DNA of 64,000 nucleotides, taken from NCBI GenBank assembly GCA_963711725.1, contig CAVQFO010000022.1:62001-126000 (forward strand), read 5' to 3'. The stretch comes from CAVQFO01 sp963711725 (GTDB taxonomy: Bacteria > Pseudomonadota > Gammaproteobacteria > Nitrococcales > Aquisalimonadaceae). Shown here piece after piece: positions 8,866 to 17,407 of the stretch. How positions within the stretch are numbered: the stretch's first letter is position 1; each line of letters opens with the position of its first letter. A program made the translations under genes and the position numbers. The notes under the pieces are model-generated. The model had not been told where the DNA came from. It saw nothing but the letters and a program-made list of their open reading frames with translations, and did not search any database.

Positions 8866-9223
8866 GATCGGCCTCCGCGCCCGGTCGGCGGCGCCCTACG
8901 AGCCACTGCATGGTGAGTGCGGTCACCACCAGTGCGGCCACCGTGCTCCCCACCAGCCCTGCGGCAATGGCGACCCAATCCGCGGCGATGAGATGGAAGT
9001 GCACCATCAGCCCCACGCCGGCGGGGACGTAGAGCAGGGCCAGGTGGCGCAGCAGGCCTTCGGCGGCCGTTCGCAGCCCCTCGGGCGGCCCGCCGCGAAC
9101 CATCAGCAAAGCCAGCAGCAGGACCATGCCCACCACCGGGCCGGGCACCGGCATGCCAAAGAAGCGGGCGATCACCTCGCCCGCCAGTTGGCAGGCCAGA
9201 AGCAAGGCAATGCCGTTGAGCAT
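8855..9223 (-). CDS. lrgA: LrgA/CidA family holin-like protein
   Basis: A 122-residue membrane protein with four hydrophobic segments and the family core PVPGPVVGMVLLLALL followed by LALLYVPAGVGLM. LrgA and CidA proteins are small holin-like partners of LrgB and CidB. It is the first gene of a two-gene operon, overlapping lrgB by 11 bases. A GGAGA-type ribosome site (AAAGGAGATTCCC on the minus strand) lies just upstream of the ATG. No LytSR-type regulator is adjacent. Confidence 0.88.
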   Translation of the reverse strand: MLNGIALLLACQLAGEVIARFFGMPVPGPVVGMVLLLALLMVRGGPPEGLRTAAEGLLRHLALLYVPAGVGLMVHFHLIAADWVAIAAGLVGSTVAALVVTALTMQWLVGRRRPGAEADHDL

Positions 9224-9248
9224 CGGGAATCTCCTTTTTCGGCCTGGT

Positions 9249-9905
9249 TCAGTCCCGTAAGCTGATTATCGGCCATTCGCGCTCGGCGGCCACGCGGCGC
9301 AAGGTGTCATCCGGGTCCACCGCCACAGGGTGATCCACCAGTTCCAGCAGCGGGATATCGTTCTGGGAGTCGGTGTAGAACCAGCTGTTGCTCAGATCTT
9401 CGGCGCGCCCGTCCAGCCACTGGTGCAGGGCCGTGATCTTGCCTTCGCGGAAAGTGGGCGTGCCGATCACGCGGCCGGTGTAGCGGCCGTTGAGCCGCTC
9501 GGGCACGGTCGCGAGCAGGTGCTCGATGGCGAACAGCTCGGCGATCTTTTCCGTGACGAAGGCGTTGGTGGCGGTGATGATCAGCAGAGTGTCTCCGCGC
9601 TCCCGGTGGGTCGCGACCAGGTGTTGAGCCGCGTCCAGCACGATGGGGCGGATCTTCTGCTCGATGAAGGTTTCGCGCCAGCGCTCCAGAGTCTCCACGT
9701 CGTGCTCGGCCAGCGGCCGCAAGGCGAACTCCAGAAACTCGTGGATATCCAGTACGCCGTCCTTGTACTGCTGATAGAATCGGCGATTGGCCGCTTCGTA
9801 ACTTTCGCGCTCCACCACGCCGCGCTCAACCAGGAACTCGCCCCAAAGGTAGTCGCTGTCGCCGCCGAGCAGCGTATTGTCCAAGTCGAAGATTGCCAGT
9901 GCCAT
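9249..9905 (-). CDS. HAD-superfamily phosphatase, SerB-like (subfamily IB)
   Basis: A 218-residue HAD hydrolase. The nucleophile motif is FDLDNTLLGGDSDYLW, motif II is the IITATN region, and the acidic motif is YTDSQNDIPLLELV. Together these describe the phosphoserine-phosphatase-like IB group. The start at 9905 is chosen because MALAIFDLDNT is the usual N-terminus; a longer frame upstream has no family support. It is divergent from rppH, a neighbourhood that recurs in Pseudomonas, where the gene is annotated only as a HAD hydrolase or putative histidinol phosphatase. The substrate is undetermined. Confidence 0.85.
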   Translation of the reverse strand: MALAIFDLDNTLLGGDSDYLWGEFLVERGVVERESYEAANRRFYQQYKDGVLDIHEFLEFALRPLAEHDVETLERWRETFIEQKIRPIVLDAAQHLVATHRERGDTLLIITATNAFVTEKIAELFAIEHLLATVPERLNGRYTGRVIGTPTFREGKITALHQWLDGRAEDLSNSWFYTDSQNDIPLLELVDHPVAVDPDDTLRRVAAEREWPIISLRD

Positions 9906-10052
9906 AGCCCGTCCGAATGTCCGTGGATCCGAGCGGAATTGTAACGGAACGGAACCTTCGGCGTCTGTCGCGGCTCTGATGGAGCATTTGCCGCTGATCG
10001 CCACGCTGTGGAAAAATAGCGCTATTGACAAGAAGGCCAGGTGGGATAATAA

Positions 10053-11186
10053 GTGATTGACCGAGAAGGCTTTAGACCCAACGTCGGCATCATCCTAACG
10101 GATGGTGGAGGCCGGCTGTTCTGGGGTCGGCGAATCGGTCAGGATGCCTGGCAATTTCCGCAGGGCGGCATCAAATCGGATGAGACCCCCGAGGAGGCGC
10201 TGTTCCGGGAGCTGGCGGAAGAGGTGGGGCTGCGTCCGGAACACGTGGAGATCATGGGTTCGACCAGCGGCTGGCTGCGCTACCACCTGCCTCGCCATCT
10301 GATCCGGCGCAATCGCCGTCCCTTGTGTATCGGCCAGAAACAGGTCTGGTTCATGCTCCGGTTGGTGGCGGACGAGGAAATGGTCTGCCTGGACGCCTGT
10401 GAGCGGCCCGAGTTCGATTCCTGGCAATGGGTCGACTATTGGCGCCCTCTCCGGGAAGTGGTGTTTTTCAAACGGCATGTCTACCGCCGGGCGTTGGGGG
10501 AGCTGGCTCCGCTGTTGTTCCCCGACGGGCGCACCGGCACCGCCGCCCCGGCCGAATCGGCGGCGTCGGTCTCGGGGCGAGCGCGGTACGGGCCGCTGAT
10601 CCCGCACGAGACGGTCGCGGGCCGTACCCGACTTTCCCCCGGCGCGTATGCCGGGTTCGCCAGCCGTTTTTCCCGACTCTTGATTGGAATCGGTAATGCT
10701 CGAGACCCTGCACAACATCGTTCAAGAGGTGAATTCAGCCCGCAACCTGGGCCAGGCGCTGAATATCATCGTCAAGCGCGTGACCGAGGCCATGCGCGTG
10801 GATGTGTGCTCCGTGTATCTGGTCGACGGCGACCGCCGCAAGTACGTGTTGATGGCCACCCGGGGCCTGAATCCCGAGGCGGTGGGACGGGTTCGAATCG
10901 ATTTCGACGAAGGCCTGGTGGGTCTGGTGGGCGAGCGCAAGGAGCCCATCAATCTGGACAGCGCCGACACCCATCCCCGCTACCGCTATTTCCCGGAGAC
11001 GGGCGAGGAGCGGTTTCACTCCTTCCTGGGCGTGCCCATCGTGCATTACCGTCGCCTGCTCGGGGTGCTGGTGGTTCAGCAGCAGGAGCAGCGCCGGTTC
11101 GAGGAGCCCGAGGTCGCCTTTCTGGTGACCATGGCCGCGCAACTGGCCGGTGCCATCGCCCACGGCCAGGCCAGCGGCGGTATTGA
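10053..11186 (+). CDS. rppH: RNA pyrophosphohydrolase RppH with an anomalous run-on C-terminus
   Basis: The first about 160 residues are a clear RppH, which removes pyrophosphate from 5' triphosphate mRNA to start decay. The Nudix box GGIKSDETPEEALFRELAEE is intact, and the C-terminal VYRRALGELAPLL matches where the family normally ends. The start is GTG 10053. No stop follows: the frame stays open to 11186 and overlaps ptsP by 491 bases, which is not plausible as real coding. The +1 frame stops at 10599 and the +2 frame stops at 10696 (TAATG onto ptsP). A small insertion or deletion, natural or technical, near 10520-10690 is likely. Confidence 0.75.
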   Translation: MIDREGFRPNVGIILTDGGGRLFWGRRIGQDAWQFPQGGIKSDETPEEALFRELAEEVGLRPEHVEIMGSTSGWLRYHLPRHLIRRNRRPLCIGQKQVWFMLRLVADEEMVCLDACERPEFDSWQWVDYWRPLREVVFFKRHVYRRALGELAPLLFPDGRTGTAAPAESAASVSGRARYGPLIPHETVAGRTRLSPGAYAGFASRFSRLLIGIGNARDPAQHRSRGEFSPQPGPGAEYHRQARDRGHARGCVLRVSGRRRPPQVRVDGHPGPESRGGGTGSNRFRRRPGGSGGRAQGAHQSGQRRHPSPLPLFPGDGRGAVSLLPGRAHRALPSPARGAGGSAAGAAPVRGARGRLSGDHGRATGRCHRPRPGQRRY

Positions 11187-12961
11187 ACGCCTGACGGGCC
11201 GCTCCATGGGCGGGCGGCGCGCGCTTCGCGGTGTACCCGGGGCGCCGGGCGTTGCCATCGGCACCGCCATGGTGGCTTATGCGCCCGCGGACCTGGAGGC
11301 CGTGCCCGATCGCGAGGCCGTGGACATCGAACACGAGGTGGAGGCCTTTCAAGCGGCCGTGCAAATGGTGCGCGAGGAGGTCAAGGACCTGTCCAAACGC
11401 CTGGTGGGGACGGTGCCCTCGGACGAGCATATGCTGTTCGACGCCTATCTGAAGATGCTGGAGGGCCACAGCCTGGTCGACGGCGTGGTGGGTCGGATCC
11501 GGGAGGGCTCCTGGGCCGCCGGGGCGCTCCGCGACACCATCAACGAGCATGTTCAGGCCTTCGAGGAAATGGACGATCCGTACCTTCGGGAACGTGCCAG
11601 CGACATCCGGGACATCGGCCGCCGGCTGCTGCTGCGTCTGCAATTGGACAGCGGCGATAAGCGCTCCATCCCACAGGGCACCATCCTGGTGGGCCACGAG
11701 ATCACGGCCTCCCAGTTGGCCGAAGTCCCCAGCGAGCGGTTGGCGGGCGTGGTGGCGGCCCGGGGCTCGGGCAATTCCCATGTGGCGATTCTCGCCCGGG
11801 CCTTGAACATCCCCGCCATCATGGGCGTCTCGGAACTGCCGGTGAGTCGGGTCGAAGGGCGCCAGCTGGTGGTGGACGGTTACACGGGCCGCCTGTACGT
11901 CGACCCGGCGCCCACGGTACTGCGGGAATACAAGCGTCTGCTGCGGGAAGAAGACGAGCTCTCCAAGGATCTGGAGGATCTGCGGGAAAAGCCCGGCGAG
12001 ACGCCGGACGGCTTTCGAATGGAGCTCATGGCCAATACCGGGCTGATGTCGGATATCACCTCGTCGCTGAGCAGCGGCTGCGACGGCATCGGGCTGCATC
12101 GAACCGAATTTCCCTTCATGGTGCGGGACCGATTCCCGGGCGAGGAGGAGCAGGCGCCTCATCTACCAGCAGGTGCTCTCGCCCTTCGTGCCGCGGCCCG
12201 TGGTCTTGCGCACGCTGGATGTGGGTGGCGACAAGCCGCTGCCGTACTTCCCGGTTCGCGAGGAGAATCCCTTCCTGGGTTGGCGCGGTATCCGCCTGAC
12301 TCTGGACCATCCGGAAATCTTTCTGACCCAGCTCCGGGCCATGCTTCGCGCGAACGTCGGGCGCGGCAATCTCAGCGTGATGTTTCCCATGATCAGCCGG
12401 GTCGCCGAGGTGGACGAAGCGCTGGGCTTGCTTCAGCGGGCGGAGCGGGAGTTGGCGGAGGAAGGCGTGGAGATCCTGCACCCGCAGGTGGGGGTGATGA
12501 TCGAGGTGCCCGCGGCGGTCTATCAGGCGGATGCTATCGCCCGCCGTGTGGATTTCATGTCCGTGGGCAGCAACGATCTCACGCAGTATCTGTTGGCGGT
12601 GGACCGCAACAACGCCCGGGTGGCGGCGCTTTACGACGACCTGCATCCGGCGGTGCTGCAGGCGATTCTCGCCGTGGCCGAGGCCGGCGAGCGGAATCAT
12701 TGCAAGGTCAGCGTCTGCGGCTCCATGGGCGGCGACCCGGCGGCTGCGATTCTGTTGCTGGGCATGGGCGTGCAGGCGTTGAGCATGAGCGTGTCCAGCC
12801 TGCTGCGGGTGAAATGGGTGGTTCGTTCCTTCACGCGGGCCGATGCCCGGCAGTTGCTGGAGCGGGCCCTGAAGATGGAAGAACCCGAGGAAGTGCGCGA
12901 GATGCTCAATCGGGCACTGGAAGAGGCCGGTCTTGGCGGCCTGGTGCGCGCCGGCAAGTAG
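10696..12961 (+). pseudogene. ptsP: Nitrogen-branch PTS enzyme I (PtsP), interrupted by a one-base frameshift
   Basis: PEP-protein phosphotransferase of the nitrogen-related PTS. An N-terminal GAF domain (residues 1-150) precedes the PEP-utilising domains. The phosphorylated histidine is about residue 362 in GSGNSHVAILARA, and the TIM-barrel end keeps DFMSVGSNDLTQYLLAVDRN and the active cysteine in SVCGSMGGDPAAA. The frame breaks after FPGEEEQ: the sequence reads CAG-G-CGC at 12151-12157, one base more than needed, and the correct frame then runs to 12961. Everything on both sides is conserved, so a sequencing error or a very recent mutation is likely. The ATG at 10696 is the chosen start. 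Confidence 0.9.
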
Positions 12962-13077
12962 CGGGGTTCGCGACCCGCAAACAAGCCGGGGATTGTGAAG
13001 GCCGCCCCGTTTTTCCCGTTCGTTTCCGGGCAGAATCGGCCGAATAGCGTTGCGATTCTCGGAAGAAACAACAAGAA

Positions 13078-14695
13078 ATGCACGACGACGCCCTCTCCCT
13101 GTTGCTCTCGCGCGTGGAGCGCCTCAACGACATCGGTATCGCCTTGTCCCGGGAGCGGAATACCGACCGTCTGCTTGAGACCATACTGCTCGGCGCCAAG
13201 GAACTCACCCGCGCCGACGCCGGTACCTTGTACAGCCGCACGGAGGACAACCGCCTGGCGTTCGCCACGGTTCGCAACGATACCCTGAATATCGCCCTGG
13301 GCGGGAGCACCGGACAGGCCGTGCCCTTCGATCCCATTCCCCTGTATGACGCCCAGGGACGGCCCAACCACCACAACGTGGCCGCCTATGCCGCGCTGGA
13401 AGGCAAGACGGTCAACATCGCCGACGCCTACGAGGCCGAGGGCTTCGACTTCTCCGGCACCCGCGCCATGGACGCGCGCACCGGCTATAGATCCTGCTCG
13501 TTTCTGACGGTGCCCCTGCGCAATCACGAGGGCCGCGTGGTCGGCGTGCTCCAGTTGATCAACGCGCTGGGCCAGGATCACGACGACGCCGTGCCCTTCT
13601 CCGAATCGGATCGCAAGCTGGCCGAATCCCTGGCGTCCCAGGCGGCCGTGGCCATCACTCAGAAGGCTCTGATCGATGCCCAGCGGGATCTGTTCGAGGC
13701 CTTCATCGAGCTGATCGCCAAGGCCATCGACGAGAAGAATCCCACCACCGGCAAGCACTGTGAACGGGTTCCTCAGCTCACTCTTGATGTTGGCGGATGC
13801 CGCCCGGGAGGCCTCCACCGGGCCGCTGGCGTCATTCCGGATGTCCGACGACGAATACTACGCCCTCAAGGTGGGAGCCTGGCTGCACGATTGCGGCAAG
13901 ATCACCACGCCCGAGGAAGTGCTGAACAAAAGCACCAAGCTGGAGGCGTTGCGGGATCGCATCCACGAAGTCGACCTGCGTTTCGAGCTGGCCCGGCGGG
14001 ATCGCCGCATCCGGGAGCTGGAAGCGCGCCTGGCCTCGGCCGGCGTCGAGTCGCCCGCCGAGGATTCGGGCGCTTTCATGGAACAGTTGGAAGAGGATCG
14101 GGAGTTCATCCGCCGCGCCAACGTCGGTGGTGAGTTCATGGCCGATGCCGACCAGCAACGGGTGGCGCGCATCGGGCGGGAATACCGCTGGACCGATCCT
14201 GAGGGGGTGGAACGGCCTCTGCTGTCCGACGAGGAGGTCGAGAAGCTGCAGATCGCGCGCGGCACGCTCTCGGATGAGGAGCGCGAGATCATTCAGAATC
14301 ACGTCAAGGTGACTCTGGAAATGCTGAATACCCTGCCGTACCCCGCCAGCCTGCGCGAGGTGCCCGAGATTGCGGGATCCCACCACGAGCGCATGGACGG
14401 CACCGGCTACCCCCGCGGACTGACCCGGGAAGAGATGTCCGTGCCGGCGAGGATGGTGGCCGTGGCGGACGTGTTCGAGGCGTTGACCGCGGCCGACCGG
14501 CCTTACAAGAAAGCCAAGACCTTGAGCGAATCACTGCGCATCATGGGCTTCATGAGCAAGGACAACCATATTGACCCGGATCTGTTCGATTGCTTTGTGC
14601 GGGAGCGGGTTTATCTGCGCTACGCGGAGCAGTTTCTCAAGCCGGAGCAGATCGACGAGGTGGATGTGGGCGCTTTGCCCGGGTATCGGGCGTGA
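13078..14695 (+). pseudogene. GAF-HD-GYP cyclic-di-GMP phosphodiesterase, interrupted by a one-base frameshift
   Basis: Residues 1-200 form a GAF sensor. The C-terminal half is an HD-GYP domain with WLHDCGKITTPE and HHERMDGTGYPRGL, the metal-binding and GYP signatures of phosphodiesterases that cleave cyclic-di-GMP. A charged insertion of about 100 residues (ELARRDRRIRELEARL onwards) separates these motifs. The frame changes between VPQLTL and MLADAAREA: CTT-G-ATG at 13783-13789 has one base too many, and the second frame then continues to 14695. The protein would have about 538 residues. It lies 116 bases after ptsP in the same orientation. Confidence 0.85.
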
Positions 14696-15336
14696 TGGGG
14701 CGGGGGTTAGGTTTTGTGTGCGCCTTCGGCGCACGGATTGGCGGGTTACGCTTTCGCTAACCCACCCTACATCCAGAGACACCTGCCTTGGGTCTGGCGG
14801 CTCTTGAACCCCGTTAATGGCGCCCGCGCGCAGGGAACCCGAACGGCGACGTCCCCGGCGAATTTATCTGCGGTGCAGCGGCACGAGGCCATCCCTCCCA
14901 ATCGAGGTCGGAGCAGCACTTCGCTTTGCCTACCCTCCATTGGATGGAGTGGTCTTTTGCTGCTACGCGGCGGTTGATTGGTCGGGGCTTTCGCGCCCCT
15001 GCGACGAGTTACCTTTCTTTGCTTGCCCGAAAGAAACGTAACCCAAAGAAAGGGCACCCGGGGATGGCGCCCTTCGGGTTCCCTGCGCGCGGGCGCAAAT
15101 GAAGGCGGTGGGCCTACTGCACGTCCGTGTGCTGGAGGCCCATGCGGGCAATCCATTGCCCGCCCGCTTCGCGGCTCAGACCTTCATTTACACCCGTGCT
15201 CGGCGCCATCAACGGGGGGTAAGAGGTGCCGGATCCCAGGCACGTGCCCTTTGACGCAGGATGAGTAGAACGAAGTGAAACGCATCAATCCATGTGGGTC
15301 GGATCAGCGCAGCGTAATCCGACAAACCCGGCCCCG
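14696..15336. other. 641-bp gap filled by palindromic repeats
   Basis: No gene is supported here. In order it holds a hairpin TGCGCCTTCGGCGCA with a GGGTTACGC...GCTAACCCACCC palindrome (14720-14772), a 275-bp element with perfect inverted ends (14821-15095), and a unit around 15180-15330. That last unit contains CCTTCATTTACACC and GTCGGATCAGCGCAGCGTAATCCGAC, which recur in similar form at 30315-30382. Confidence 0.7.
14821..15095. repeat. 275-bp element with 23-bp perfect inverted ends
   Basis: Bases 14821-14843 (CGCCCGCGCGCAGGGAACCC...) are the exact reverse complement of 15073-15095. The centre contains a second palindrome of CTTTCTTTG and CAAAGAAAG words flanking GCTTGCCCGAAAG, a module seen as a dispersed repeat in many gammaproteobacteria. 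No coding capacity is credible. Confidence 0.75.
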
Positions 15337-16047
15337 TTACCCCGCCCGCGCGGCCACCCAAACCGTCACCCGGGCAGCCCCCGCCCGCTTGAGCGCCCGG
15401 GCGCCTTCGGCCACGGTGCTGCCGGTGGTCATGACGTCGTCAAACAGGGCGACGTGCATGCCTTGCACCTCGGCCTTTGCCTGAAAGGCGCCGCGTACGT
15501 TGCCCCGCCGCTTGCCCGCCTCCAGGCTTGTCTGGCTCGGCGTGGCGCGGGTGCGGAACAGCAGGCCGCCGTTCAATTCCACGCCCAGCCGTCGAGCCAC
15601 CGGCCGCGCCAATTCCATGGCCTGATTGAAGCCCCGGCTTCGAATGCGTTCCGCGTGCAGGGGGATGGGGATGATGATATCCGGCCGGTCATCATCTCCC
15701 AGGGCTTCGGCCATCCACAGGCCCAGCAGGCGGGCGTCCGCCAGATGGCCGCGCAGCTTCATGCGTTTGACGAGGTGGTCGATGGGTGCCGCGTAGAGCC
15801 ACGGTGCGCGCGCGATTTCGAAGGGCGGTGGCCGGCGCAGGCAGGCACCGCAGACCAGCGAGCCGCCACCGGCTTCCAGCGGTGCGGCGCAGTGGCGGCA
15901 GGGATGCTTGTTGACGGGCAGATCGGCGGCGCAGGCCGGGCAGAGGCCCAGCGGGGCCCGAGGGTTGGCGCACAGGCGACAATCGGTACTTATCCGGTCA
16001 ATATTTAACCAGTTGTAAACCGATTGGGTTAGTCCTTGGGTTGACAG
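15337..16047 (-). CDS. comF: ComF family amidophosphoribosyltransferase-like protein
   Basis: A ComF-type protein: an N-terminal zinc-ribbon-like region with CRLC, CPAC and CRHC pairs, then a phosphoribosyltransferase fold with DIIIPIPLHAERIRSRGFNQ and the PRPP-binding loop ALFDDVMTTGSTV. ComF proteins are linked to DNA uptake and to restarting stalled forks. Homology (SVYNWLN before the first CxxC) indicates that translation begins near 16047, but no ATG, GTG or TTG is available there in frame; CTG at 16047 is the best candidate. It is divergent from bioB, as in Pseudomonas. The start is uncertain. Confidence 0.82.
   Translation of the reverse strand: MSTQGLTQSVYNWLNIDRISTDCRLCANPRAPLGLCPACAADLPVNKHPCRHCAAPLEAGGGSLVCGACLRRPPPFEIARAPWLYAAPIDHLVKRMKLRGHLADARLLGLWMAEALGDDDRPDIIIPIPLHAERIRSRGFNQAMELARPVARRLGVELNGGLLFRTRATPSQTSLEAGKRRGNVRGAFQAKAEVQGMHVALFDDVMTTGSTVAEGARALKRAGAARVTVWVAARAG
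16013..16047. promoter_or_regulatory. Putative BirA operator of the biotin operon
   Basis: TTGTAAACC (16013-16021) matches the left half of the BirA consensus exactly. GGTTGACAG (16039-16047) matches 7 of 9 of the right half GGTTTACAA. The spacer is 17 bases, slightly longer than the 14-16 I recall for this site. It overlaps the -35 of the bioB promoter, as a repressor site should. Confidence 0.6.
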
Positions 16048-16068
16048 CCATCCGTGGCAAGTTAGTAT
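16041..16068 (+). promoter_or_regulatory. Candidate bioB promoter
   Basis: TTGACA (16041-16046), a perfect -35, is followed after 16 bases by TAGTAT (16063-16068). TATCCT at 16066-16071 is an alternative -10 with a 19-base spacer. The -35 lies inside the right half of the putative BirA site. The bioB start is about 35 bases downstream. Confidence 0.5.
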
Positions 16069-16101
16069 CCTGGTTTGTATGAACAGGCCCGGAGCATAGT
16101 A

Positions 16102-17139
16102 ATGGAAAACATCCACGGCGTAGACCCCGTAAGGCACGACTGGACTCAGGCTGAGGTGGACGAGCTGTTCGCCCTGCCGTTCAATGATCTGATTTTCCGC
16201 GCTCAGTCGGTGCACCGCCGGCATTTCGATCCCTCGGAGGTGCAGGTCTCGACGCTGCTGAGCATCAAGACCGGCGCATGCCCCGAGGACTGCGCCTATT
16301 GCCCCCAGAGCGTGCGCTACAACACCGGGCTCGAGCGGGAACCGCTGATGGAGGTGGAGACGGTGGTCGACGCCGCTCGCCGCGCTAAGGAGGCCGGTGC
16401 GACCCGCTTCTGCATGGGGGCCGCCTGGCGCAGCCCCAAGAACCGCGATCTGGAGACGGTCAACGAGATGATCCGCCGGGTCAAGGACCTGGGCCTGGAA
16501 ACCTGCGCCACCCTGGGGATGCTGGACGACCATCAGGCACGCTCCCTCAAGGAGGCCGGGCTGGACTACTACAACCACAACCTGGACACCTCCGAGTCCT
16601 ACTACGAAGAGATCATCACCACCCGTACCTACCAGGATCGATTGGATACCCTGGAGAGGGTGCGCGACGCGGGGATGAACGTCTGCTGCGGCGGTATTGT
16701 CGGCCTGGGCGAGGGCAACGAGGACCGCGCCTCCATGCTGCGCACGCTGGCCAACCTGCCGGAGCATCCCCAGAGCGTGCCCATCAATCAGTTGGTGCAA
16801 GTGCCCGGCACACCGCTGGCAGGCAATGAGGCGCCGGATCCCTTCGATTTCGTGCGGACCATCGCGGTGGCCCGGATCATGATGCCGACGTCTTATGTGC
16901 GCCTGTCCGCCGGGCGTACTGAGATGAACGATCAGCTGCAGGCCCTGTGCTTCCTGGCGGGGGCCAACAGTATTTTCTACGGCGAGAAGCTGCTCACCAC
17001 GGGCAATCCGGAGGCCGACGCCGACCGTGAATTGCTGCGTCGGTTGGGATTGCGGTTCCAGGCTTCGGCGCAGCCGGCCGAGGAATGCGGCGGGCAGTGT
17101 GCCGGCGAGGCGCCGGCTGCGGGCGCCCATACCGCCTAG
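16102..17139 (+). CDS. bioB: Biotin synthase
   Basis: A 345-residue radical SAM enzyme that inserts sulfur into dethiobiotin, the last step of biotin synthesis. The radical cluster motif CPEDCAYC is present. Downstream are YNHNLDTSESYY and the [2Fe-2S]-ligand region with MNVCCGGIVGLGE, and RLSAGRTEM ends the barrel. The ATG at 16102 has GGAG nine bases upstream and gives the usual N-terminus; an in-frame TTG at 16075 lies too near the promoter. It is the first gene of bioBFHCD. The stop codon lies at the edge of the 267-bp repeat that separates it from bioF. Confidence 0.95.
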   Translation: MENIHGVDPVRHDWTQAEVDELFALPFNDLIFRAQSVHRRHFDPSEVQVSTLLSIKTGACPEDCAYCPQSVRYNTGLEREPLMEVETVVDAARRAKEAGATRFCMGAAWRSPKNRDLETVNEMIRRVKDLGLETCATLGMLDDHQARSLKEAGLDYYNHNLDTSESYYEEIITTRTYQDRLDTLERVRDAGMNVCCGGIVGLGEGNEDRASMLRTLANLPEHPQSVPINQLVQVPGTPLAGNEAPDPFDFVRTIAVARIMMPTSYVRLSAGRTEMNDQLQALCFLAGANSIFYGEKLLTTGNPEADADRELLRRLGLRFQASAQPAEECGGQCAGEAPAAGAHTA

Positions 17140-17404
17140 GGCCTGTTAACACTTCTGCCGCGAGCTGCGTTGGGCCTGACAGACGCCTAGGCAAGGCGCG
17201 AGGAGAGAAATTTGGTTATTCCAAATGAACGACGAGCAACGCCGCGTAGGCGTCTGTCAGGCCCAACCCGAAGGGCCGAGCCCCTTTTGGCGCAATCCGG
17301 TGTTGGCGTTCGCTCATGTAGCGGGGCTACACCGCACTCACGCCGCCTAGGCTTGCGCCAAAAGGGGCTCGGCGCAGCTCGCGTCAGAAGTATTAACAGG
17401 CCCT
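17138..17404. repeat. 267-bp MITE-like element between bioB and bioF
   Basis: The ends are 32-bp inverted repeats with two mismatches (17138-17169, beginning AGGGCCTGTTAACACTTCTG, against 17373-17404). Two further internal inverted repeats are visible: GCCTGACAGACGCCTA with TAGGCGTCTGTCAGGC, and GAGCCCCTTTTGGCGCAA with TTGCGCCAAAAGGGGCTC. It begins inside the bioB stop codon and ends 3 bases before the bioF ATG, so it is transcribed within the operon. No transposase is encoded. Confidence 0.85.
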
Positions 17405-17407
17405 AAA

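Noticed and set aside
14696..15336. CRISPR array
   Set aside because: The repeats are palindromic, unequal in size and not regularly spaced; no cas genes are present.
16048..17130. A long upstream extension of comF antisense to bioB
   Set aside because: The extension mirrors bioB codons and has no family support. ComF proteins begin just before the first CxxC.
17138..17404. Insertion sequence with transposase
   Set aside because: The element is only 267 bp and encodes no protein; it is classed as MITE-like.
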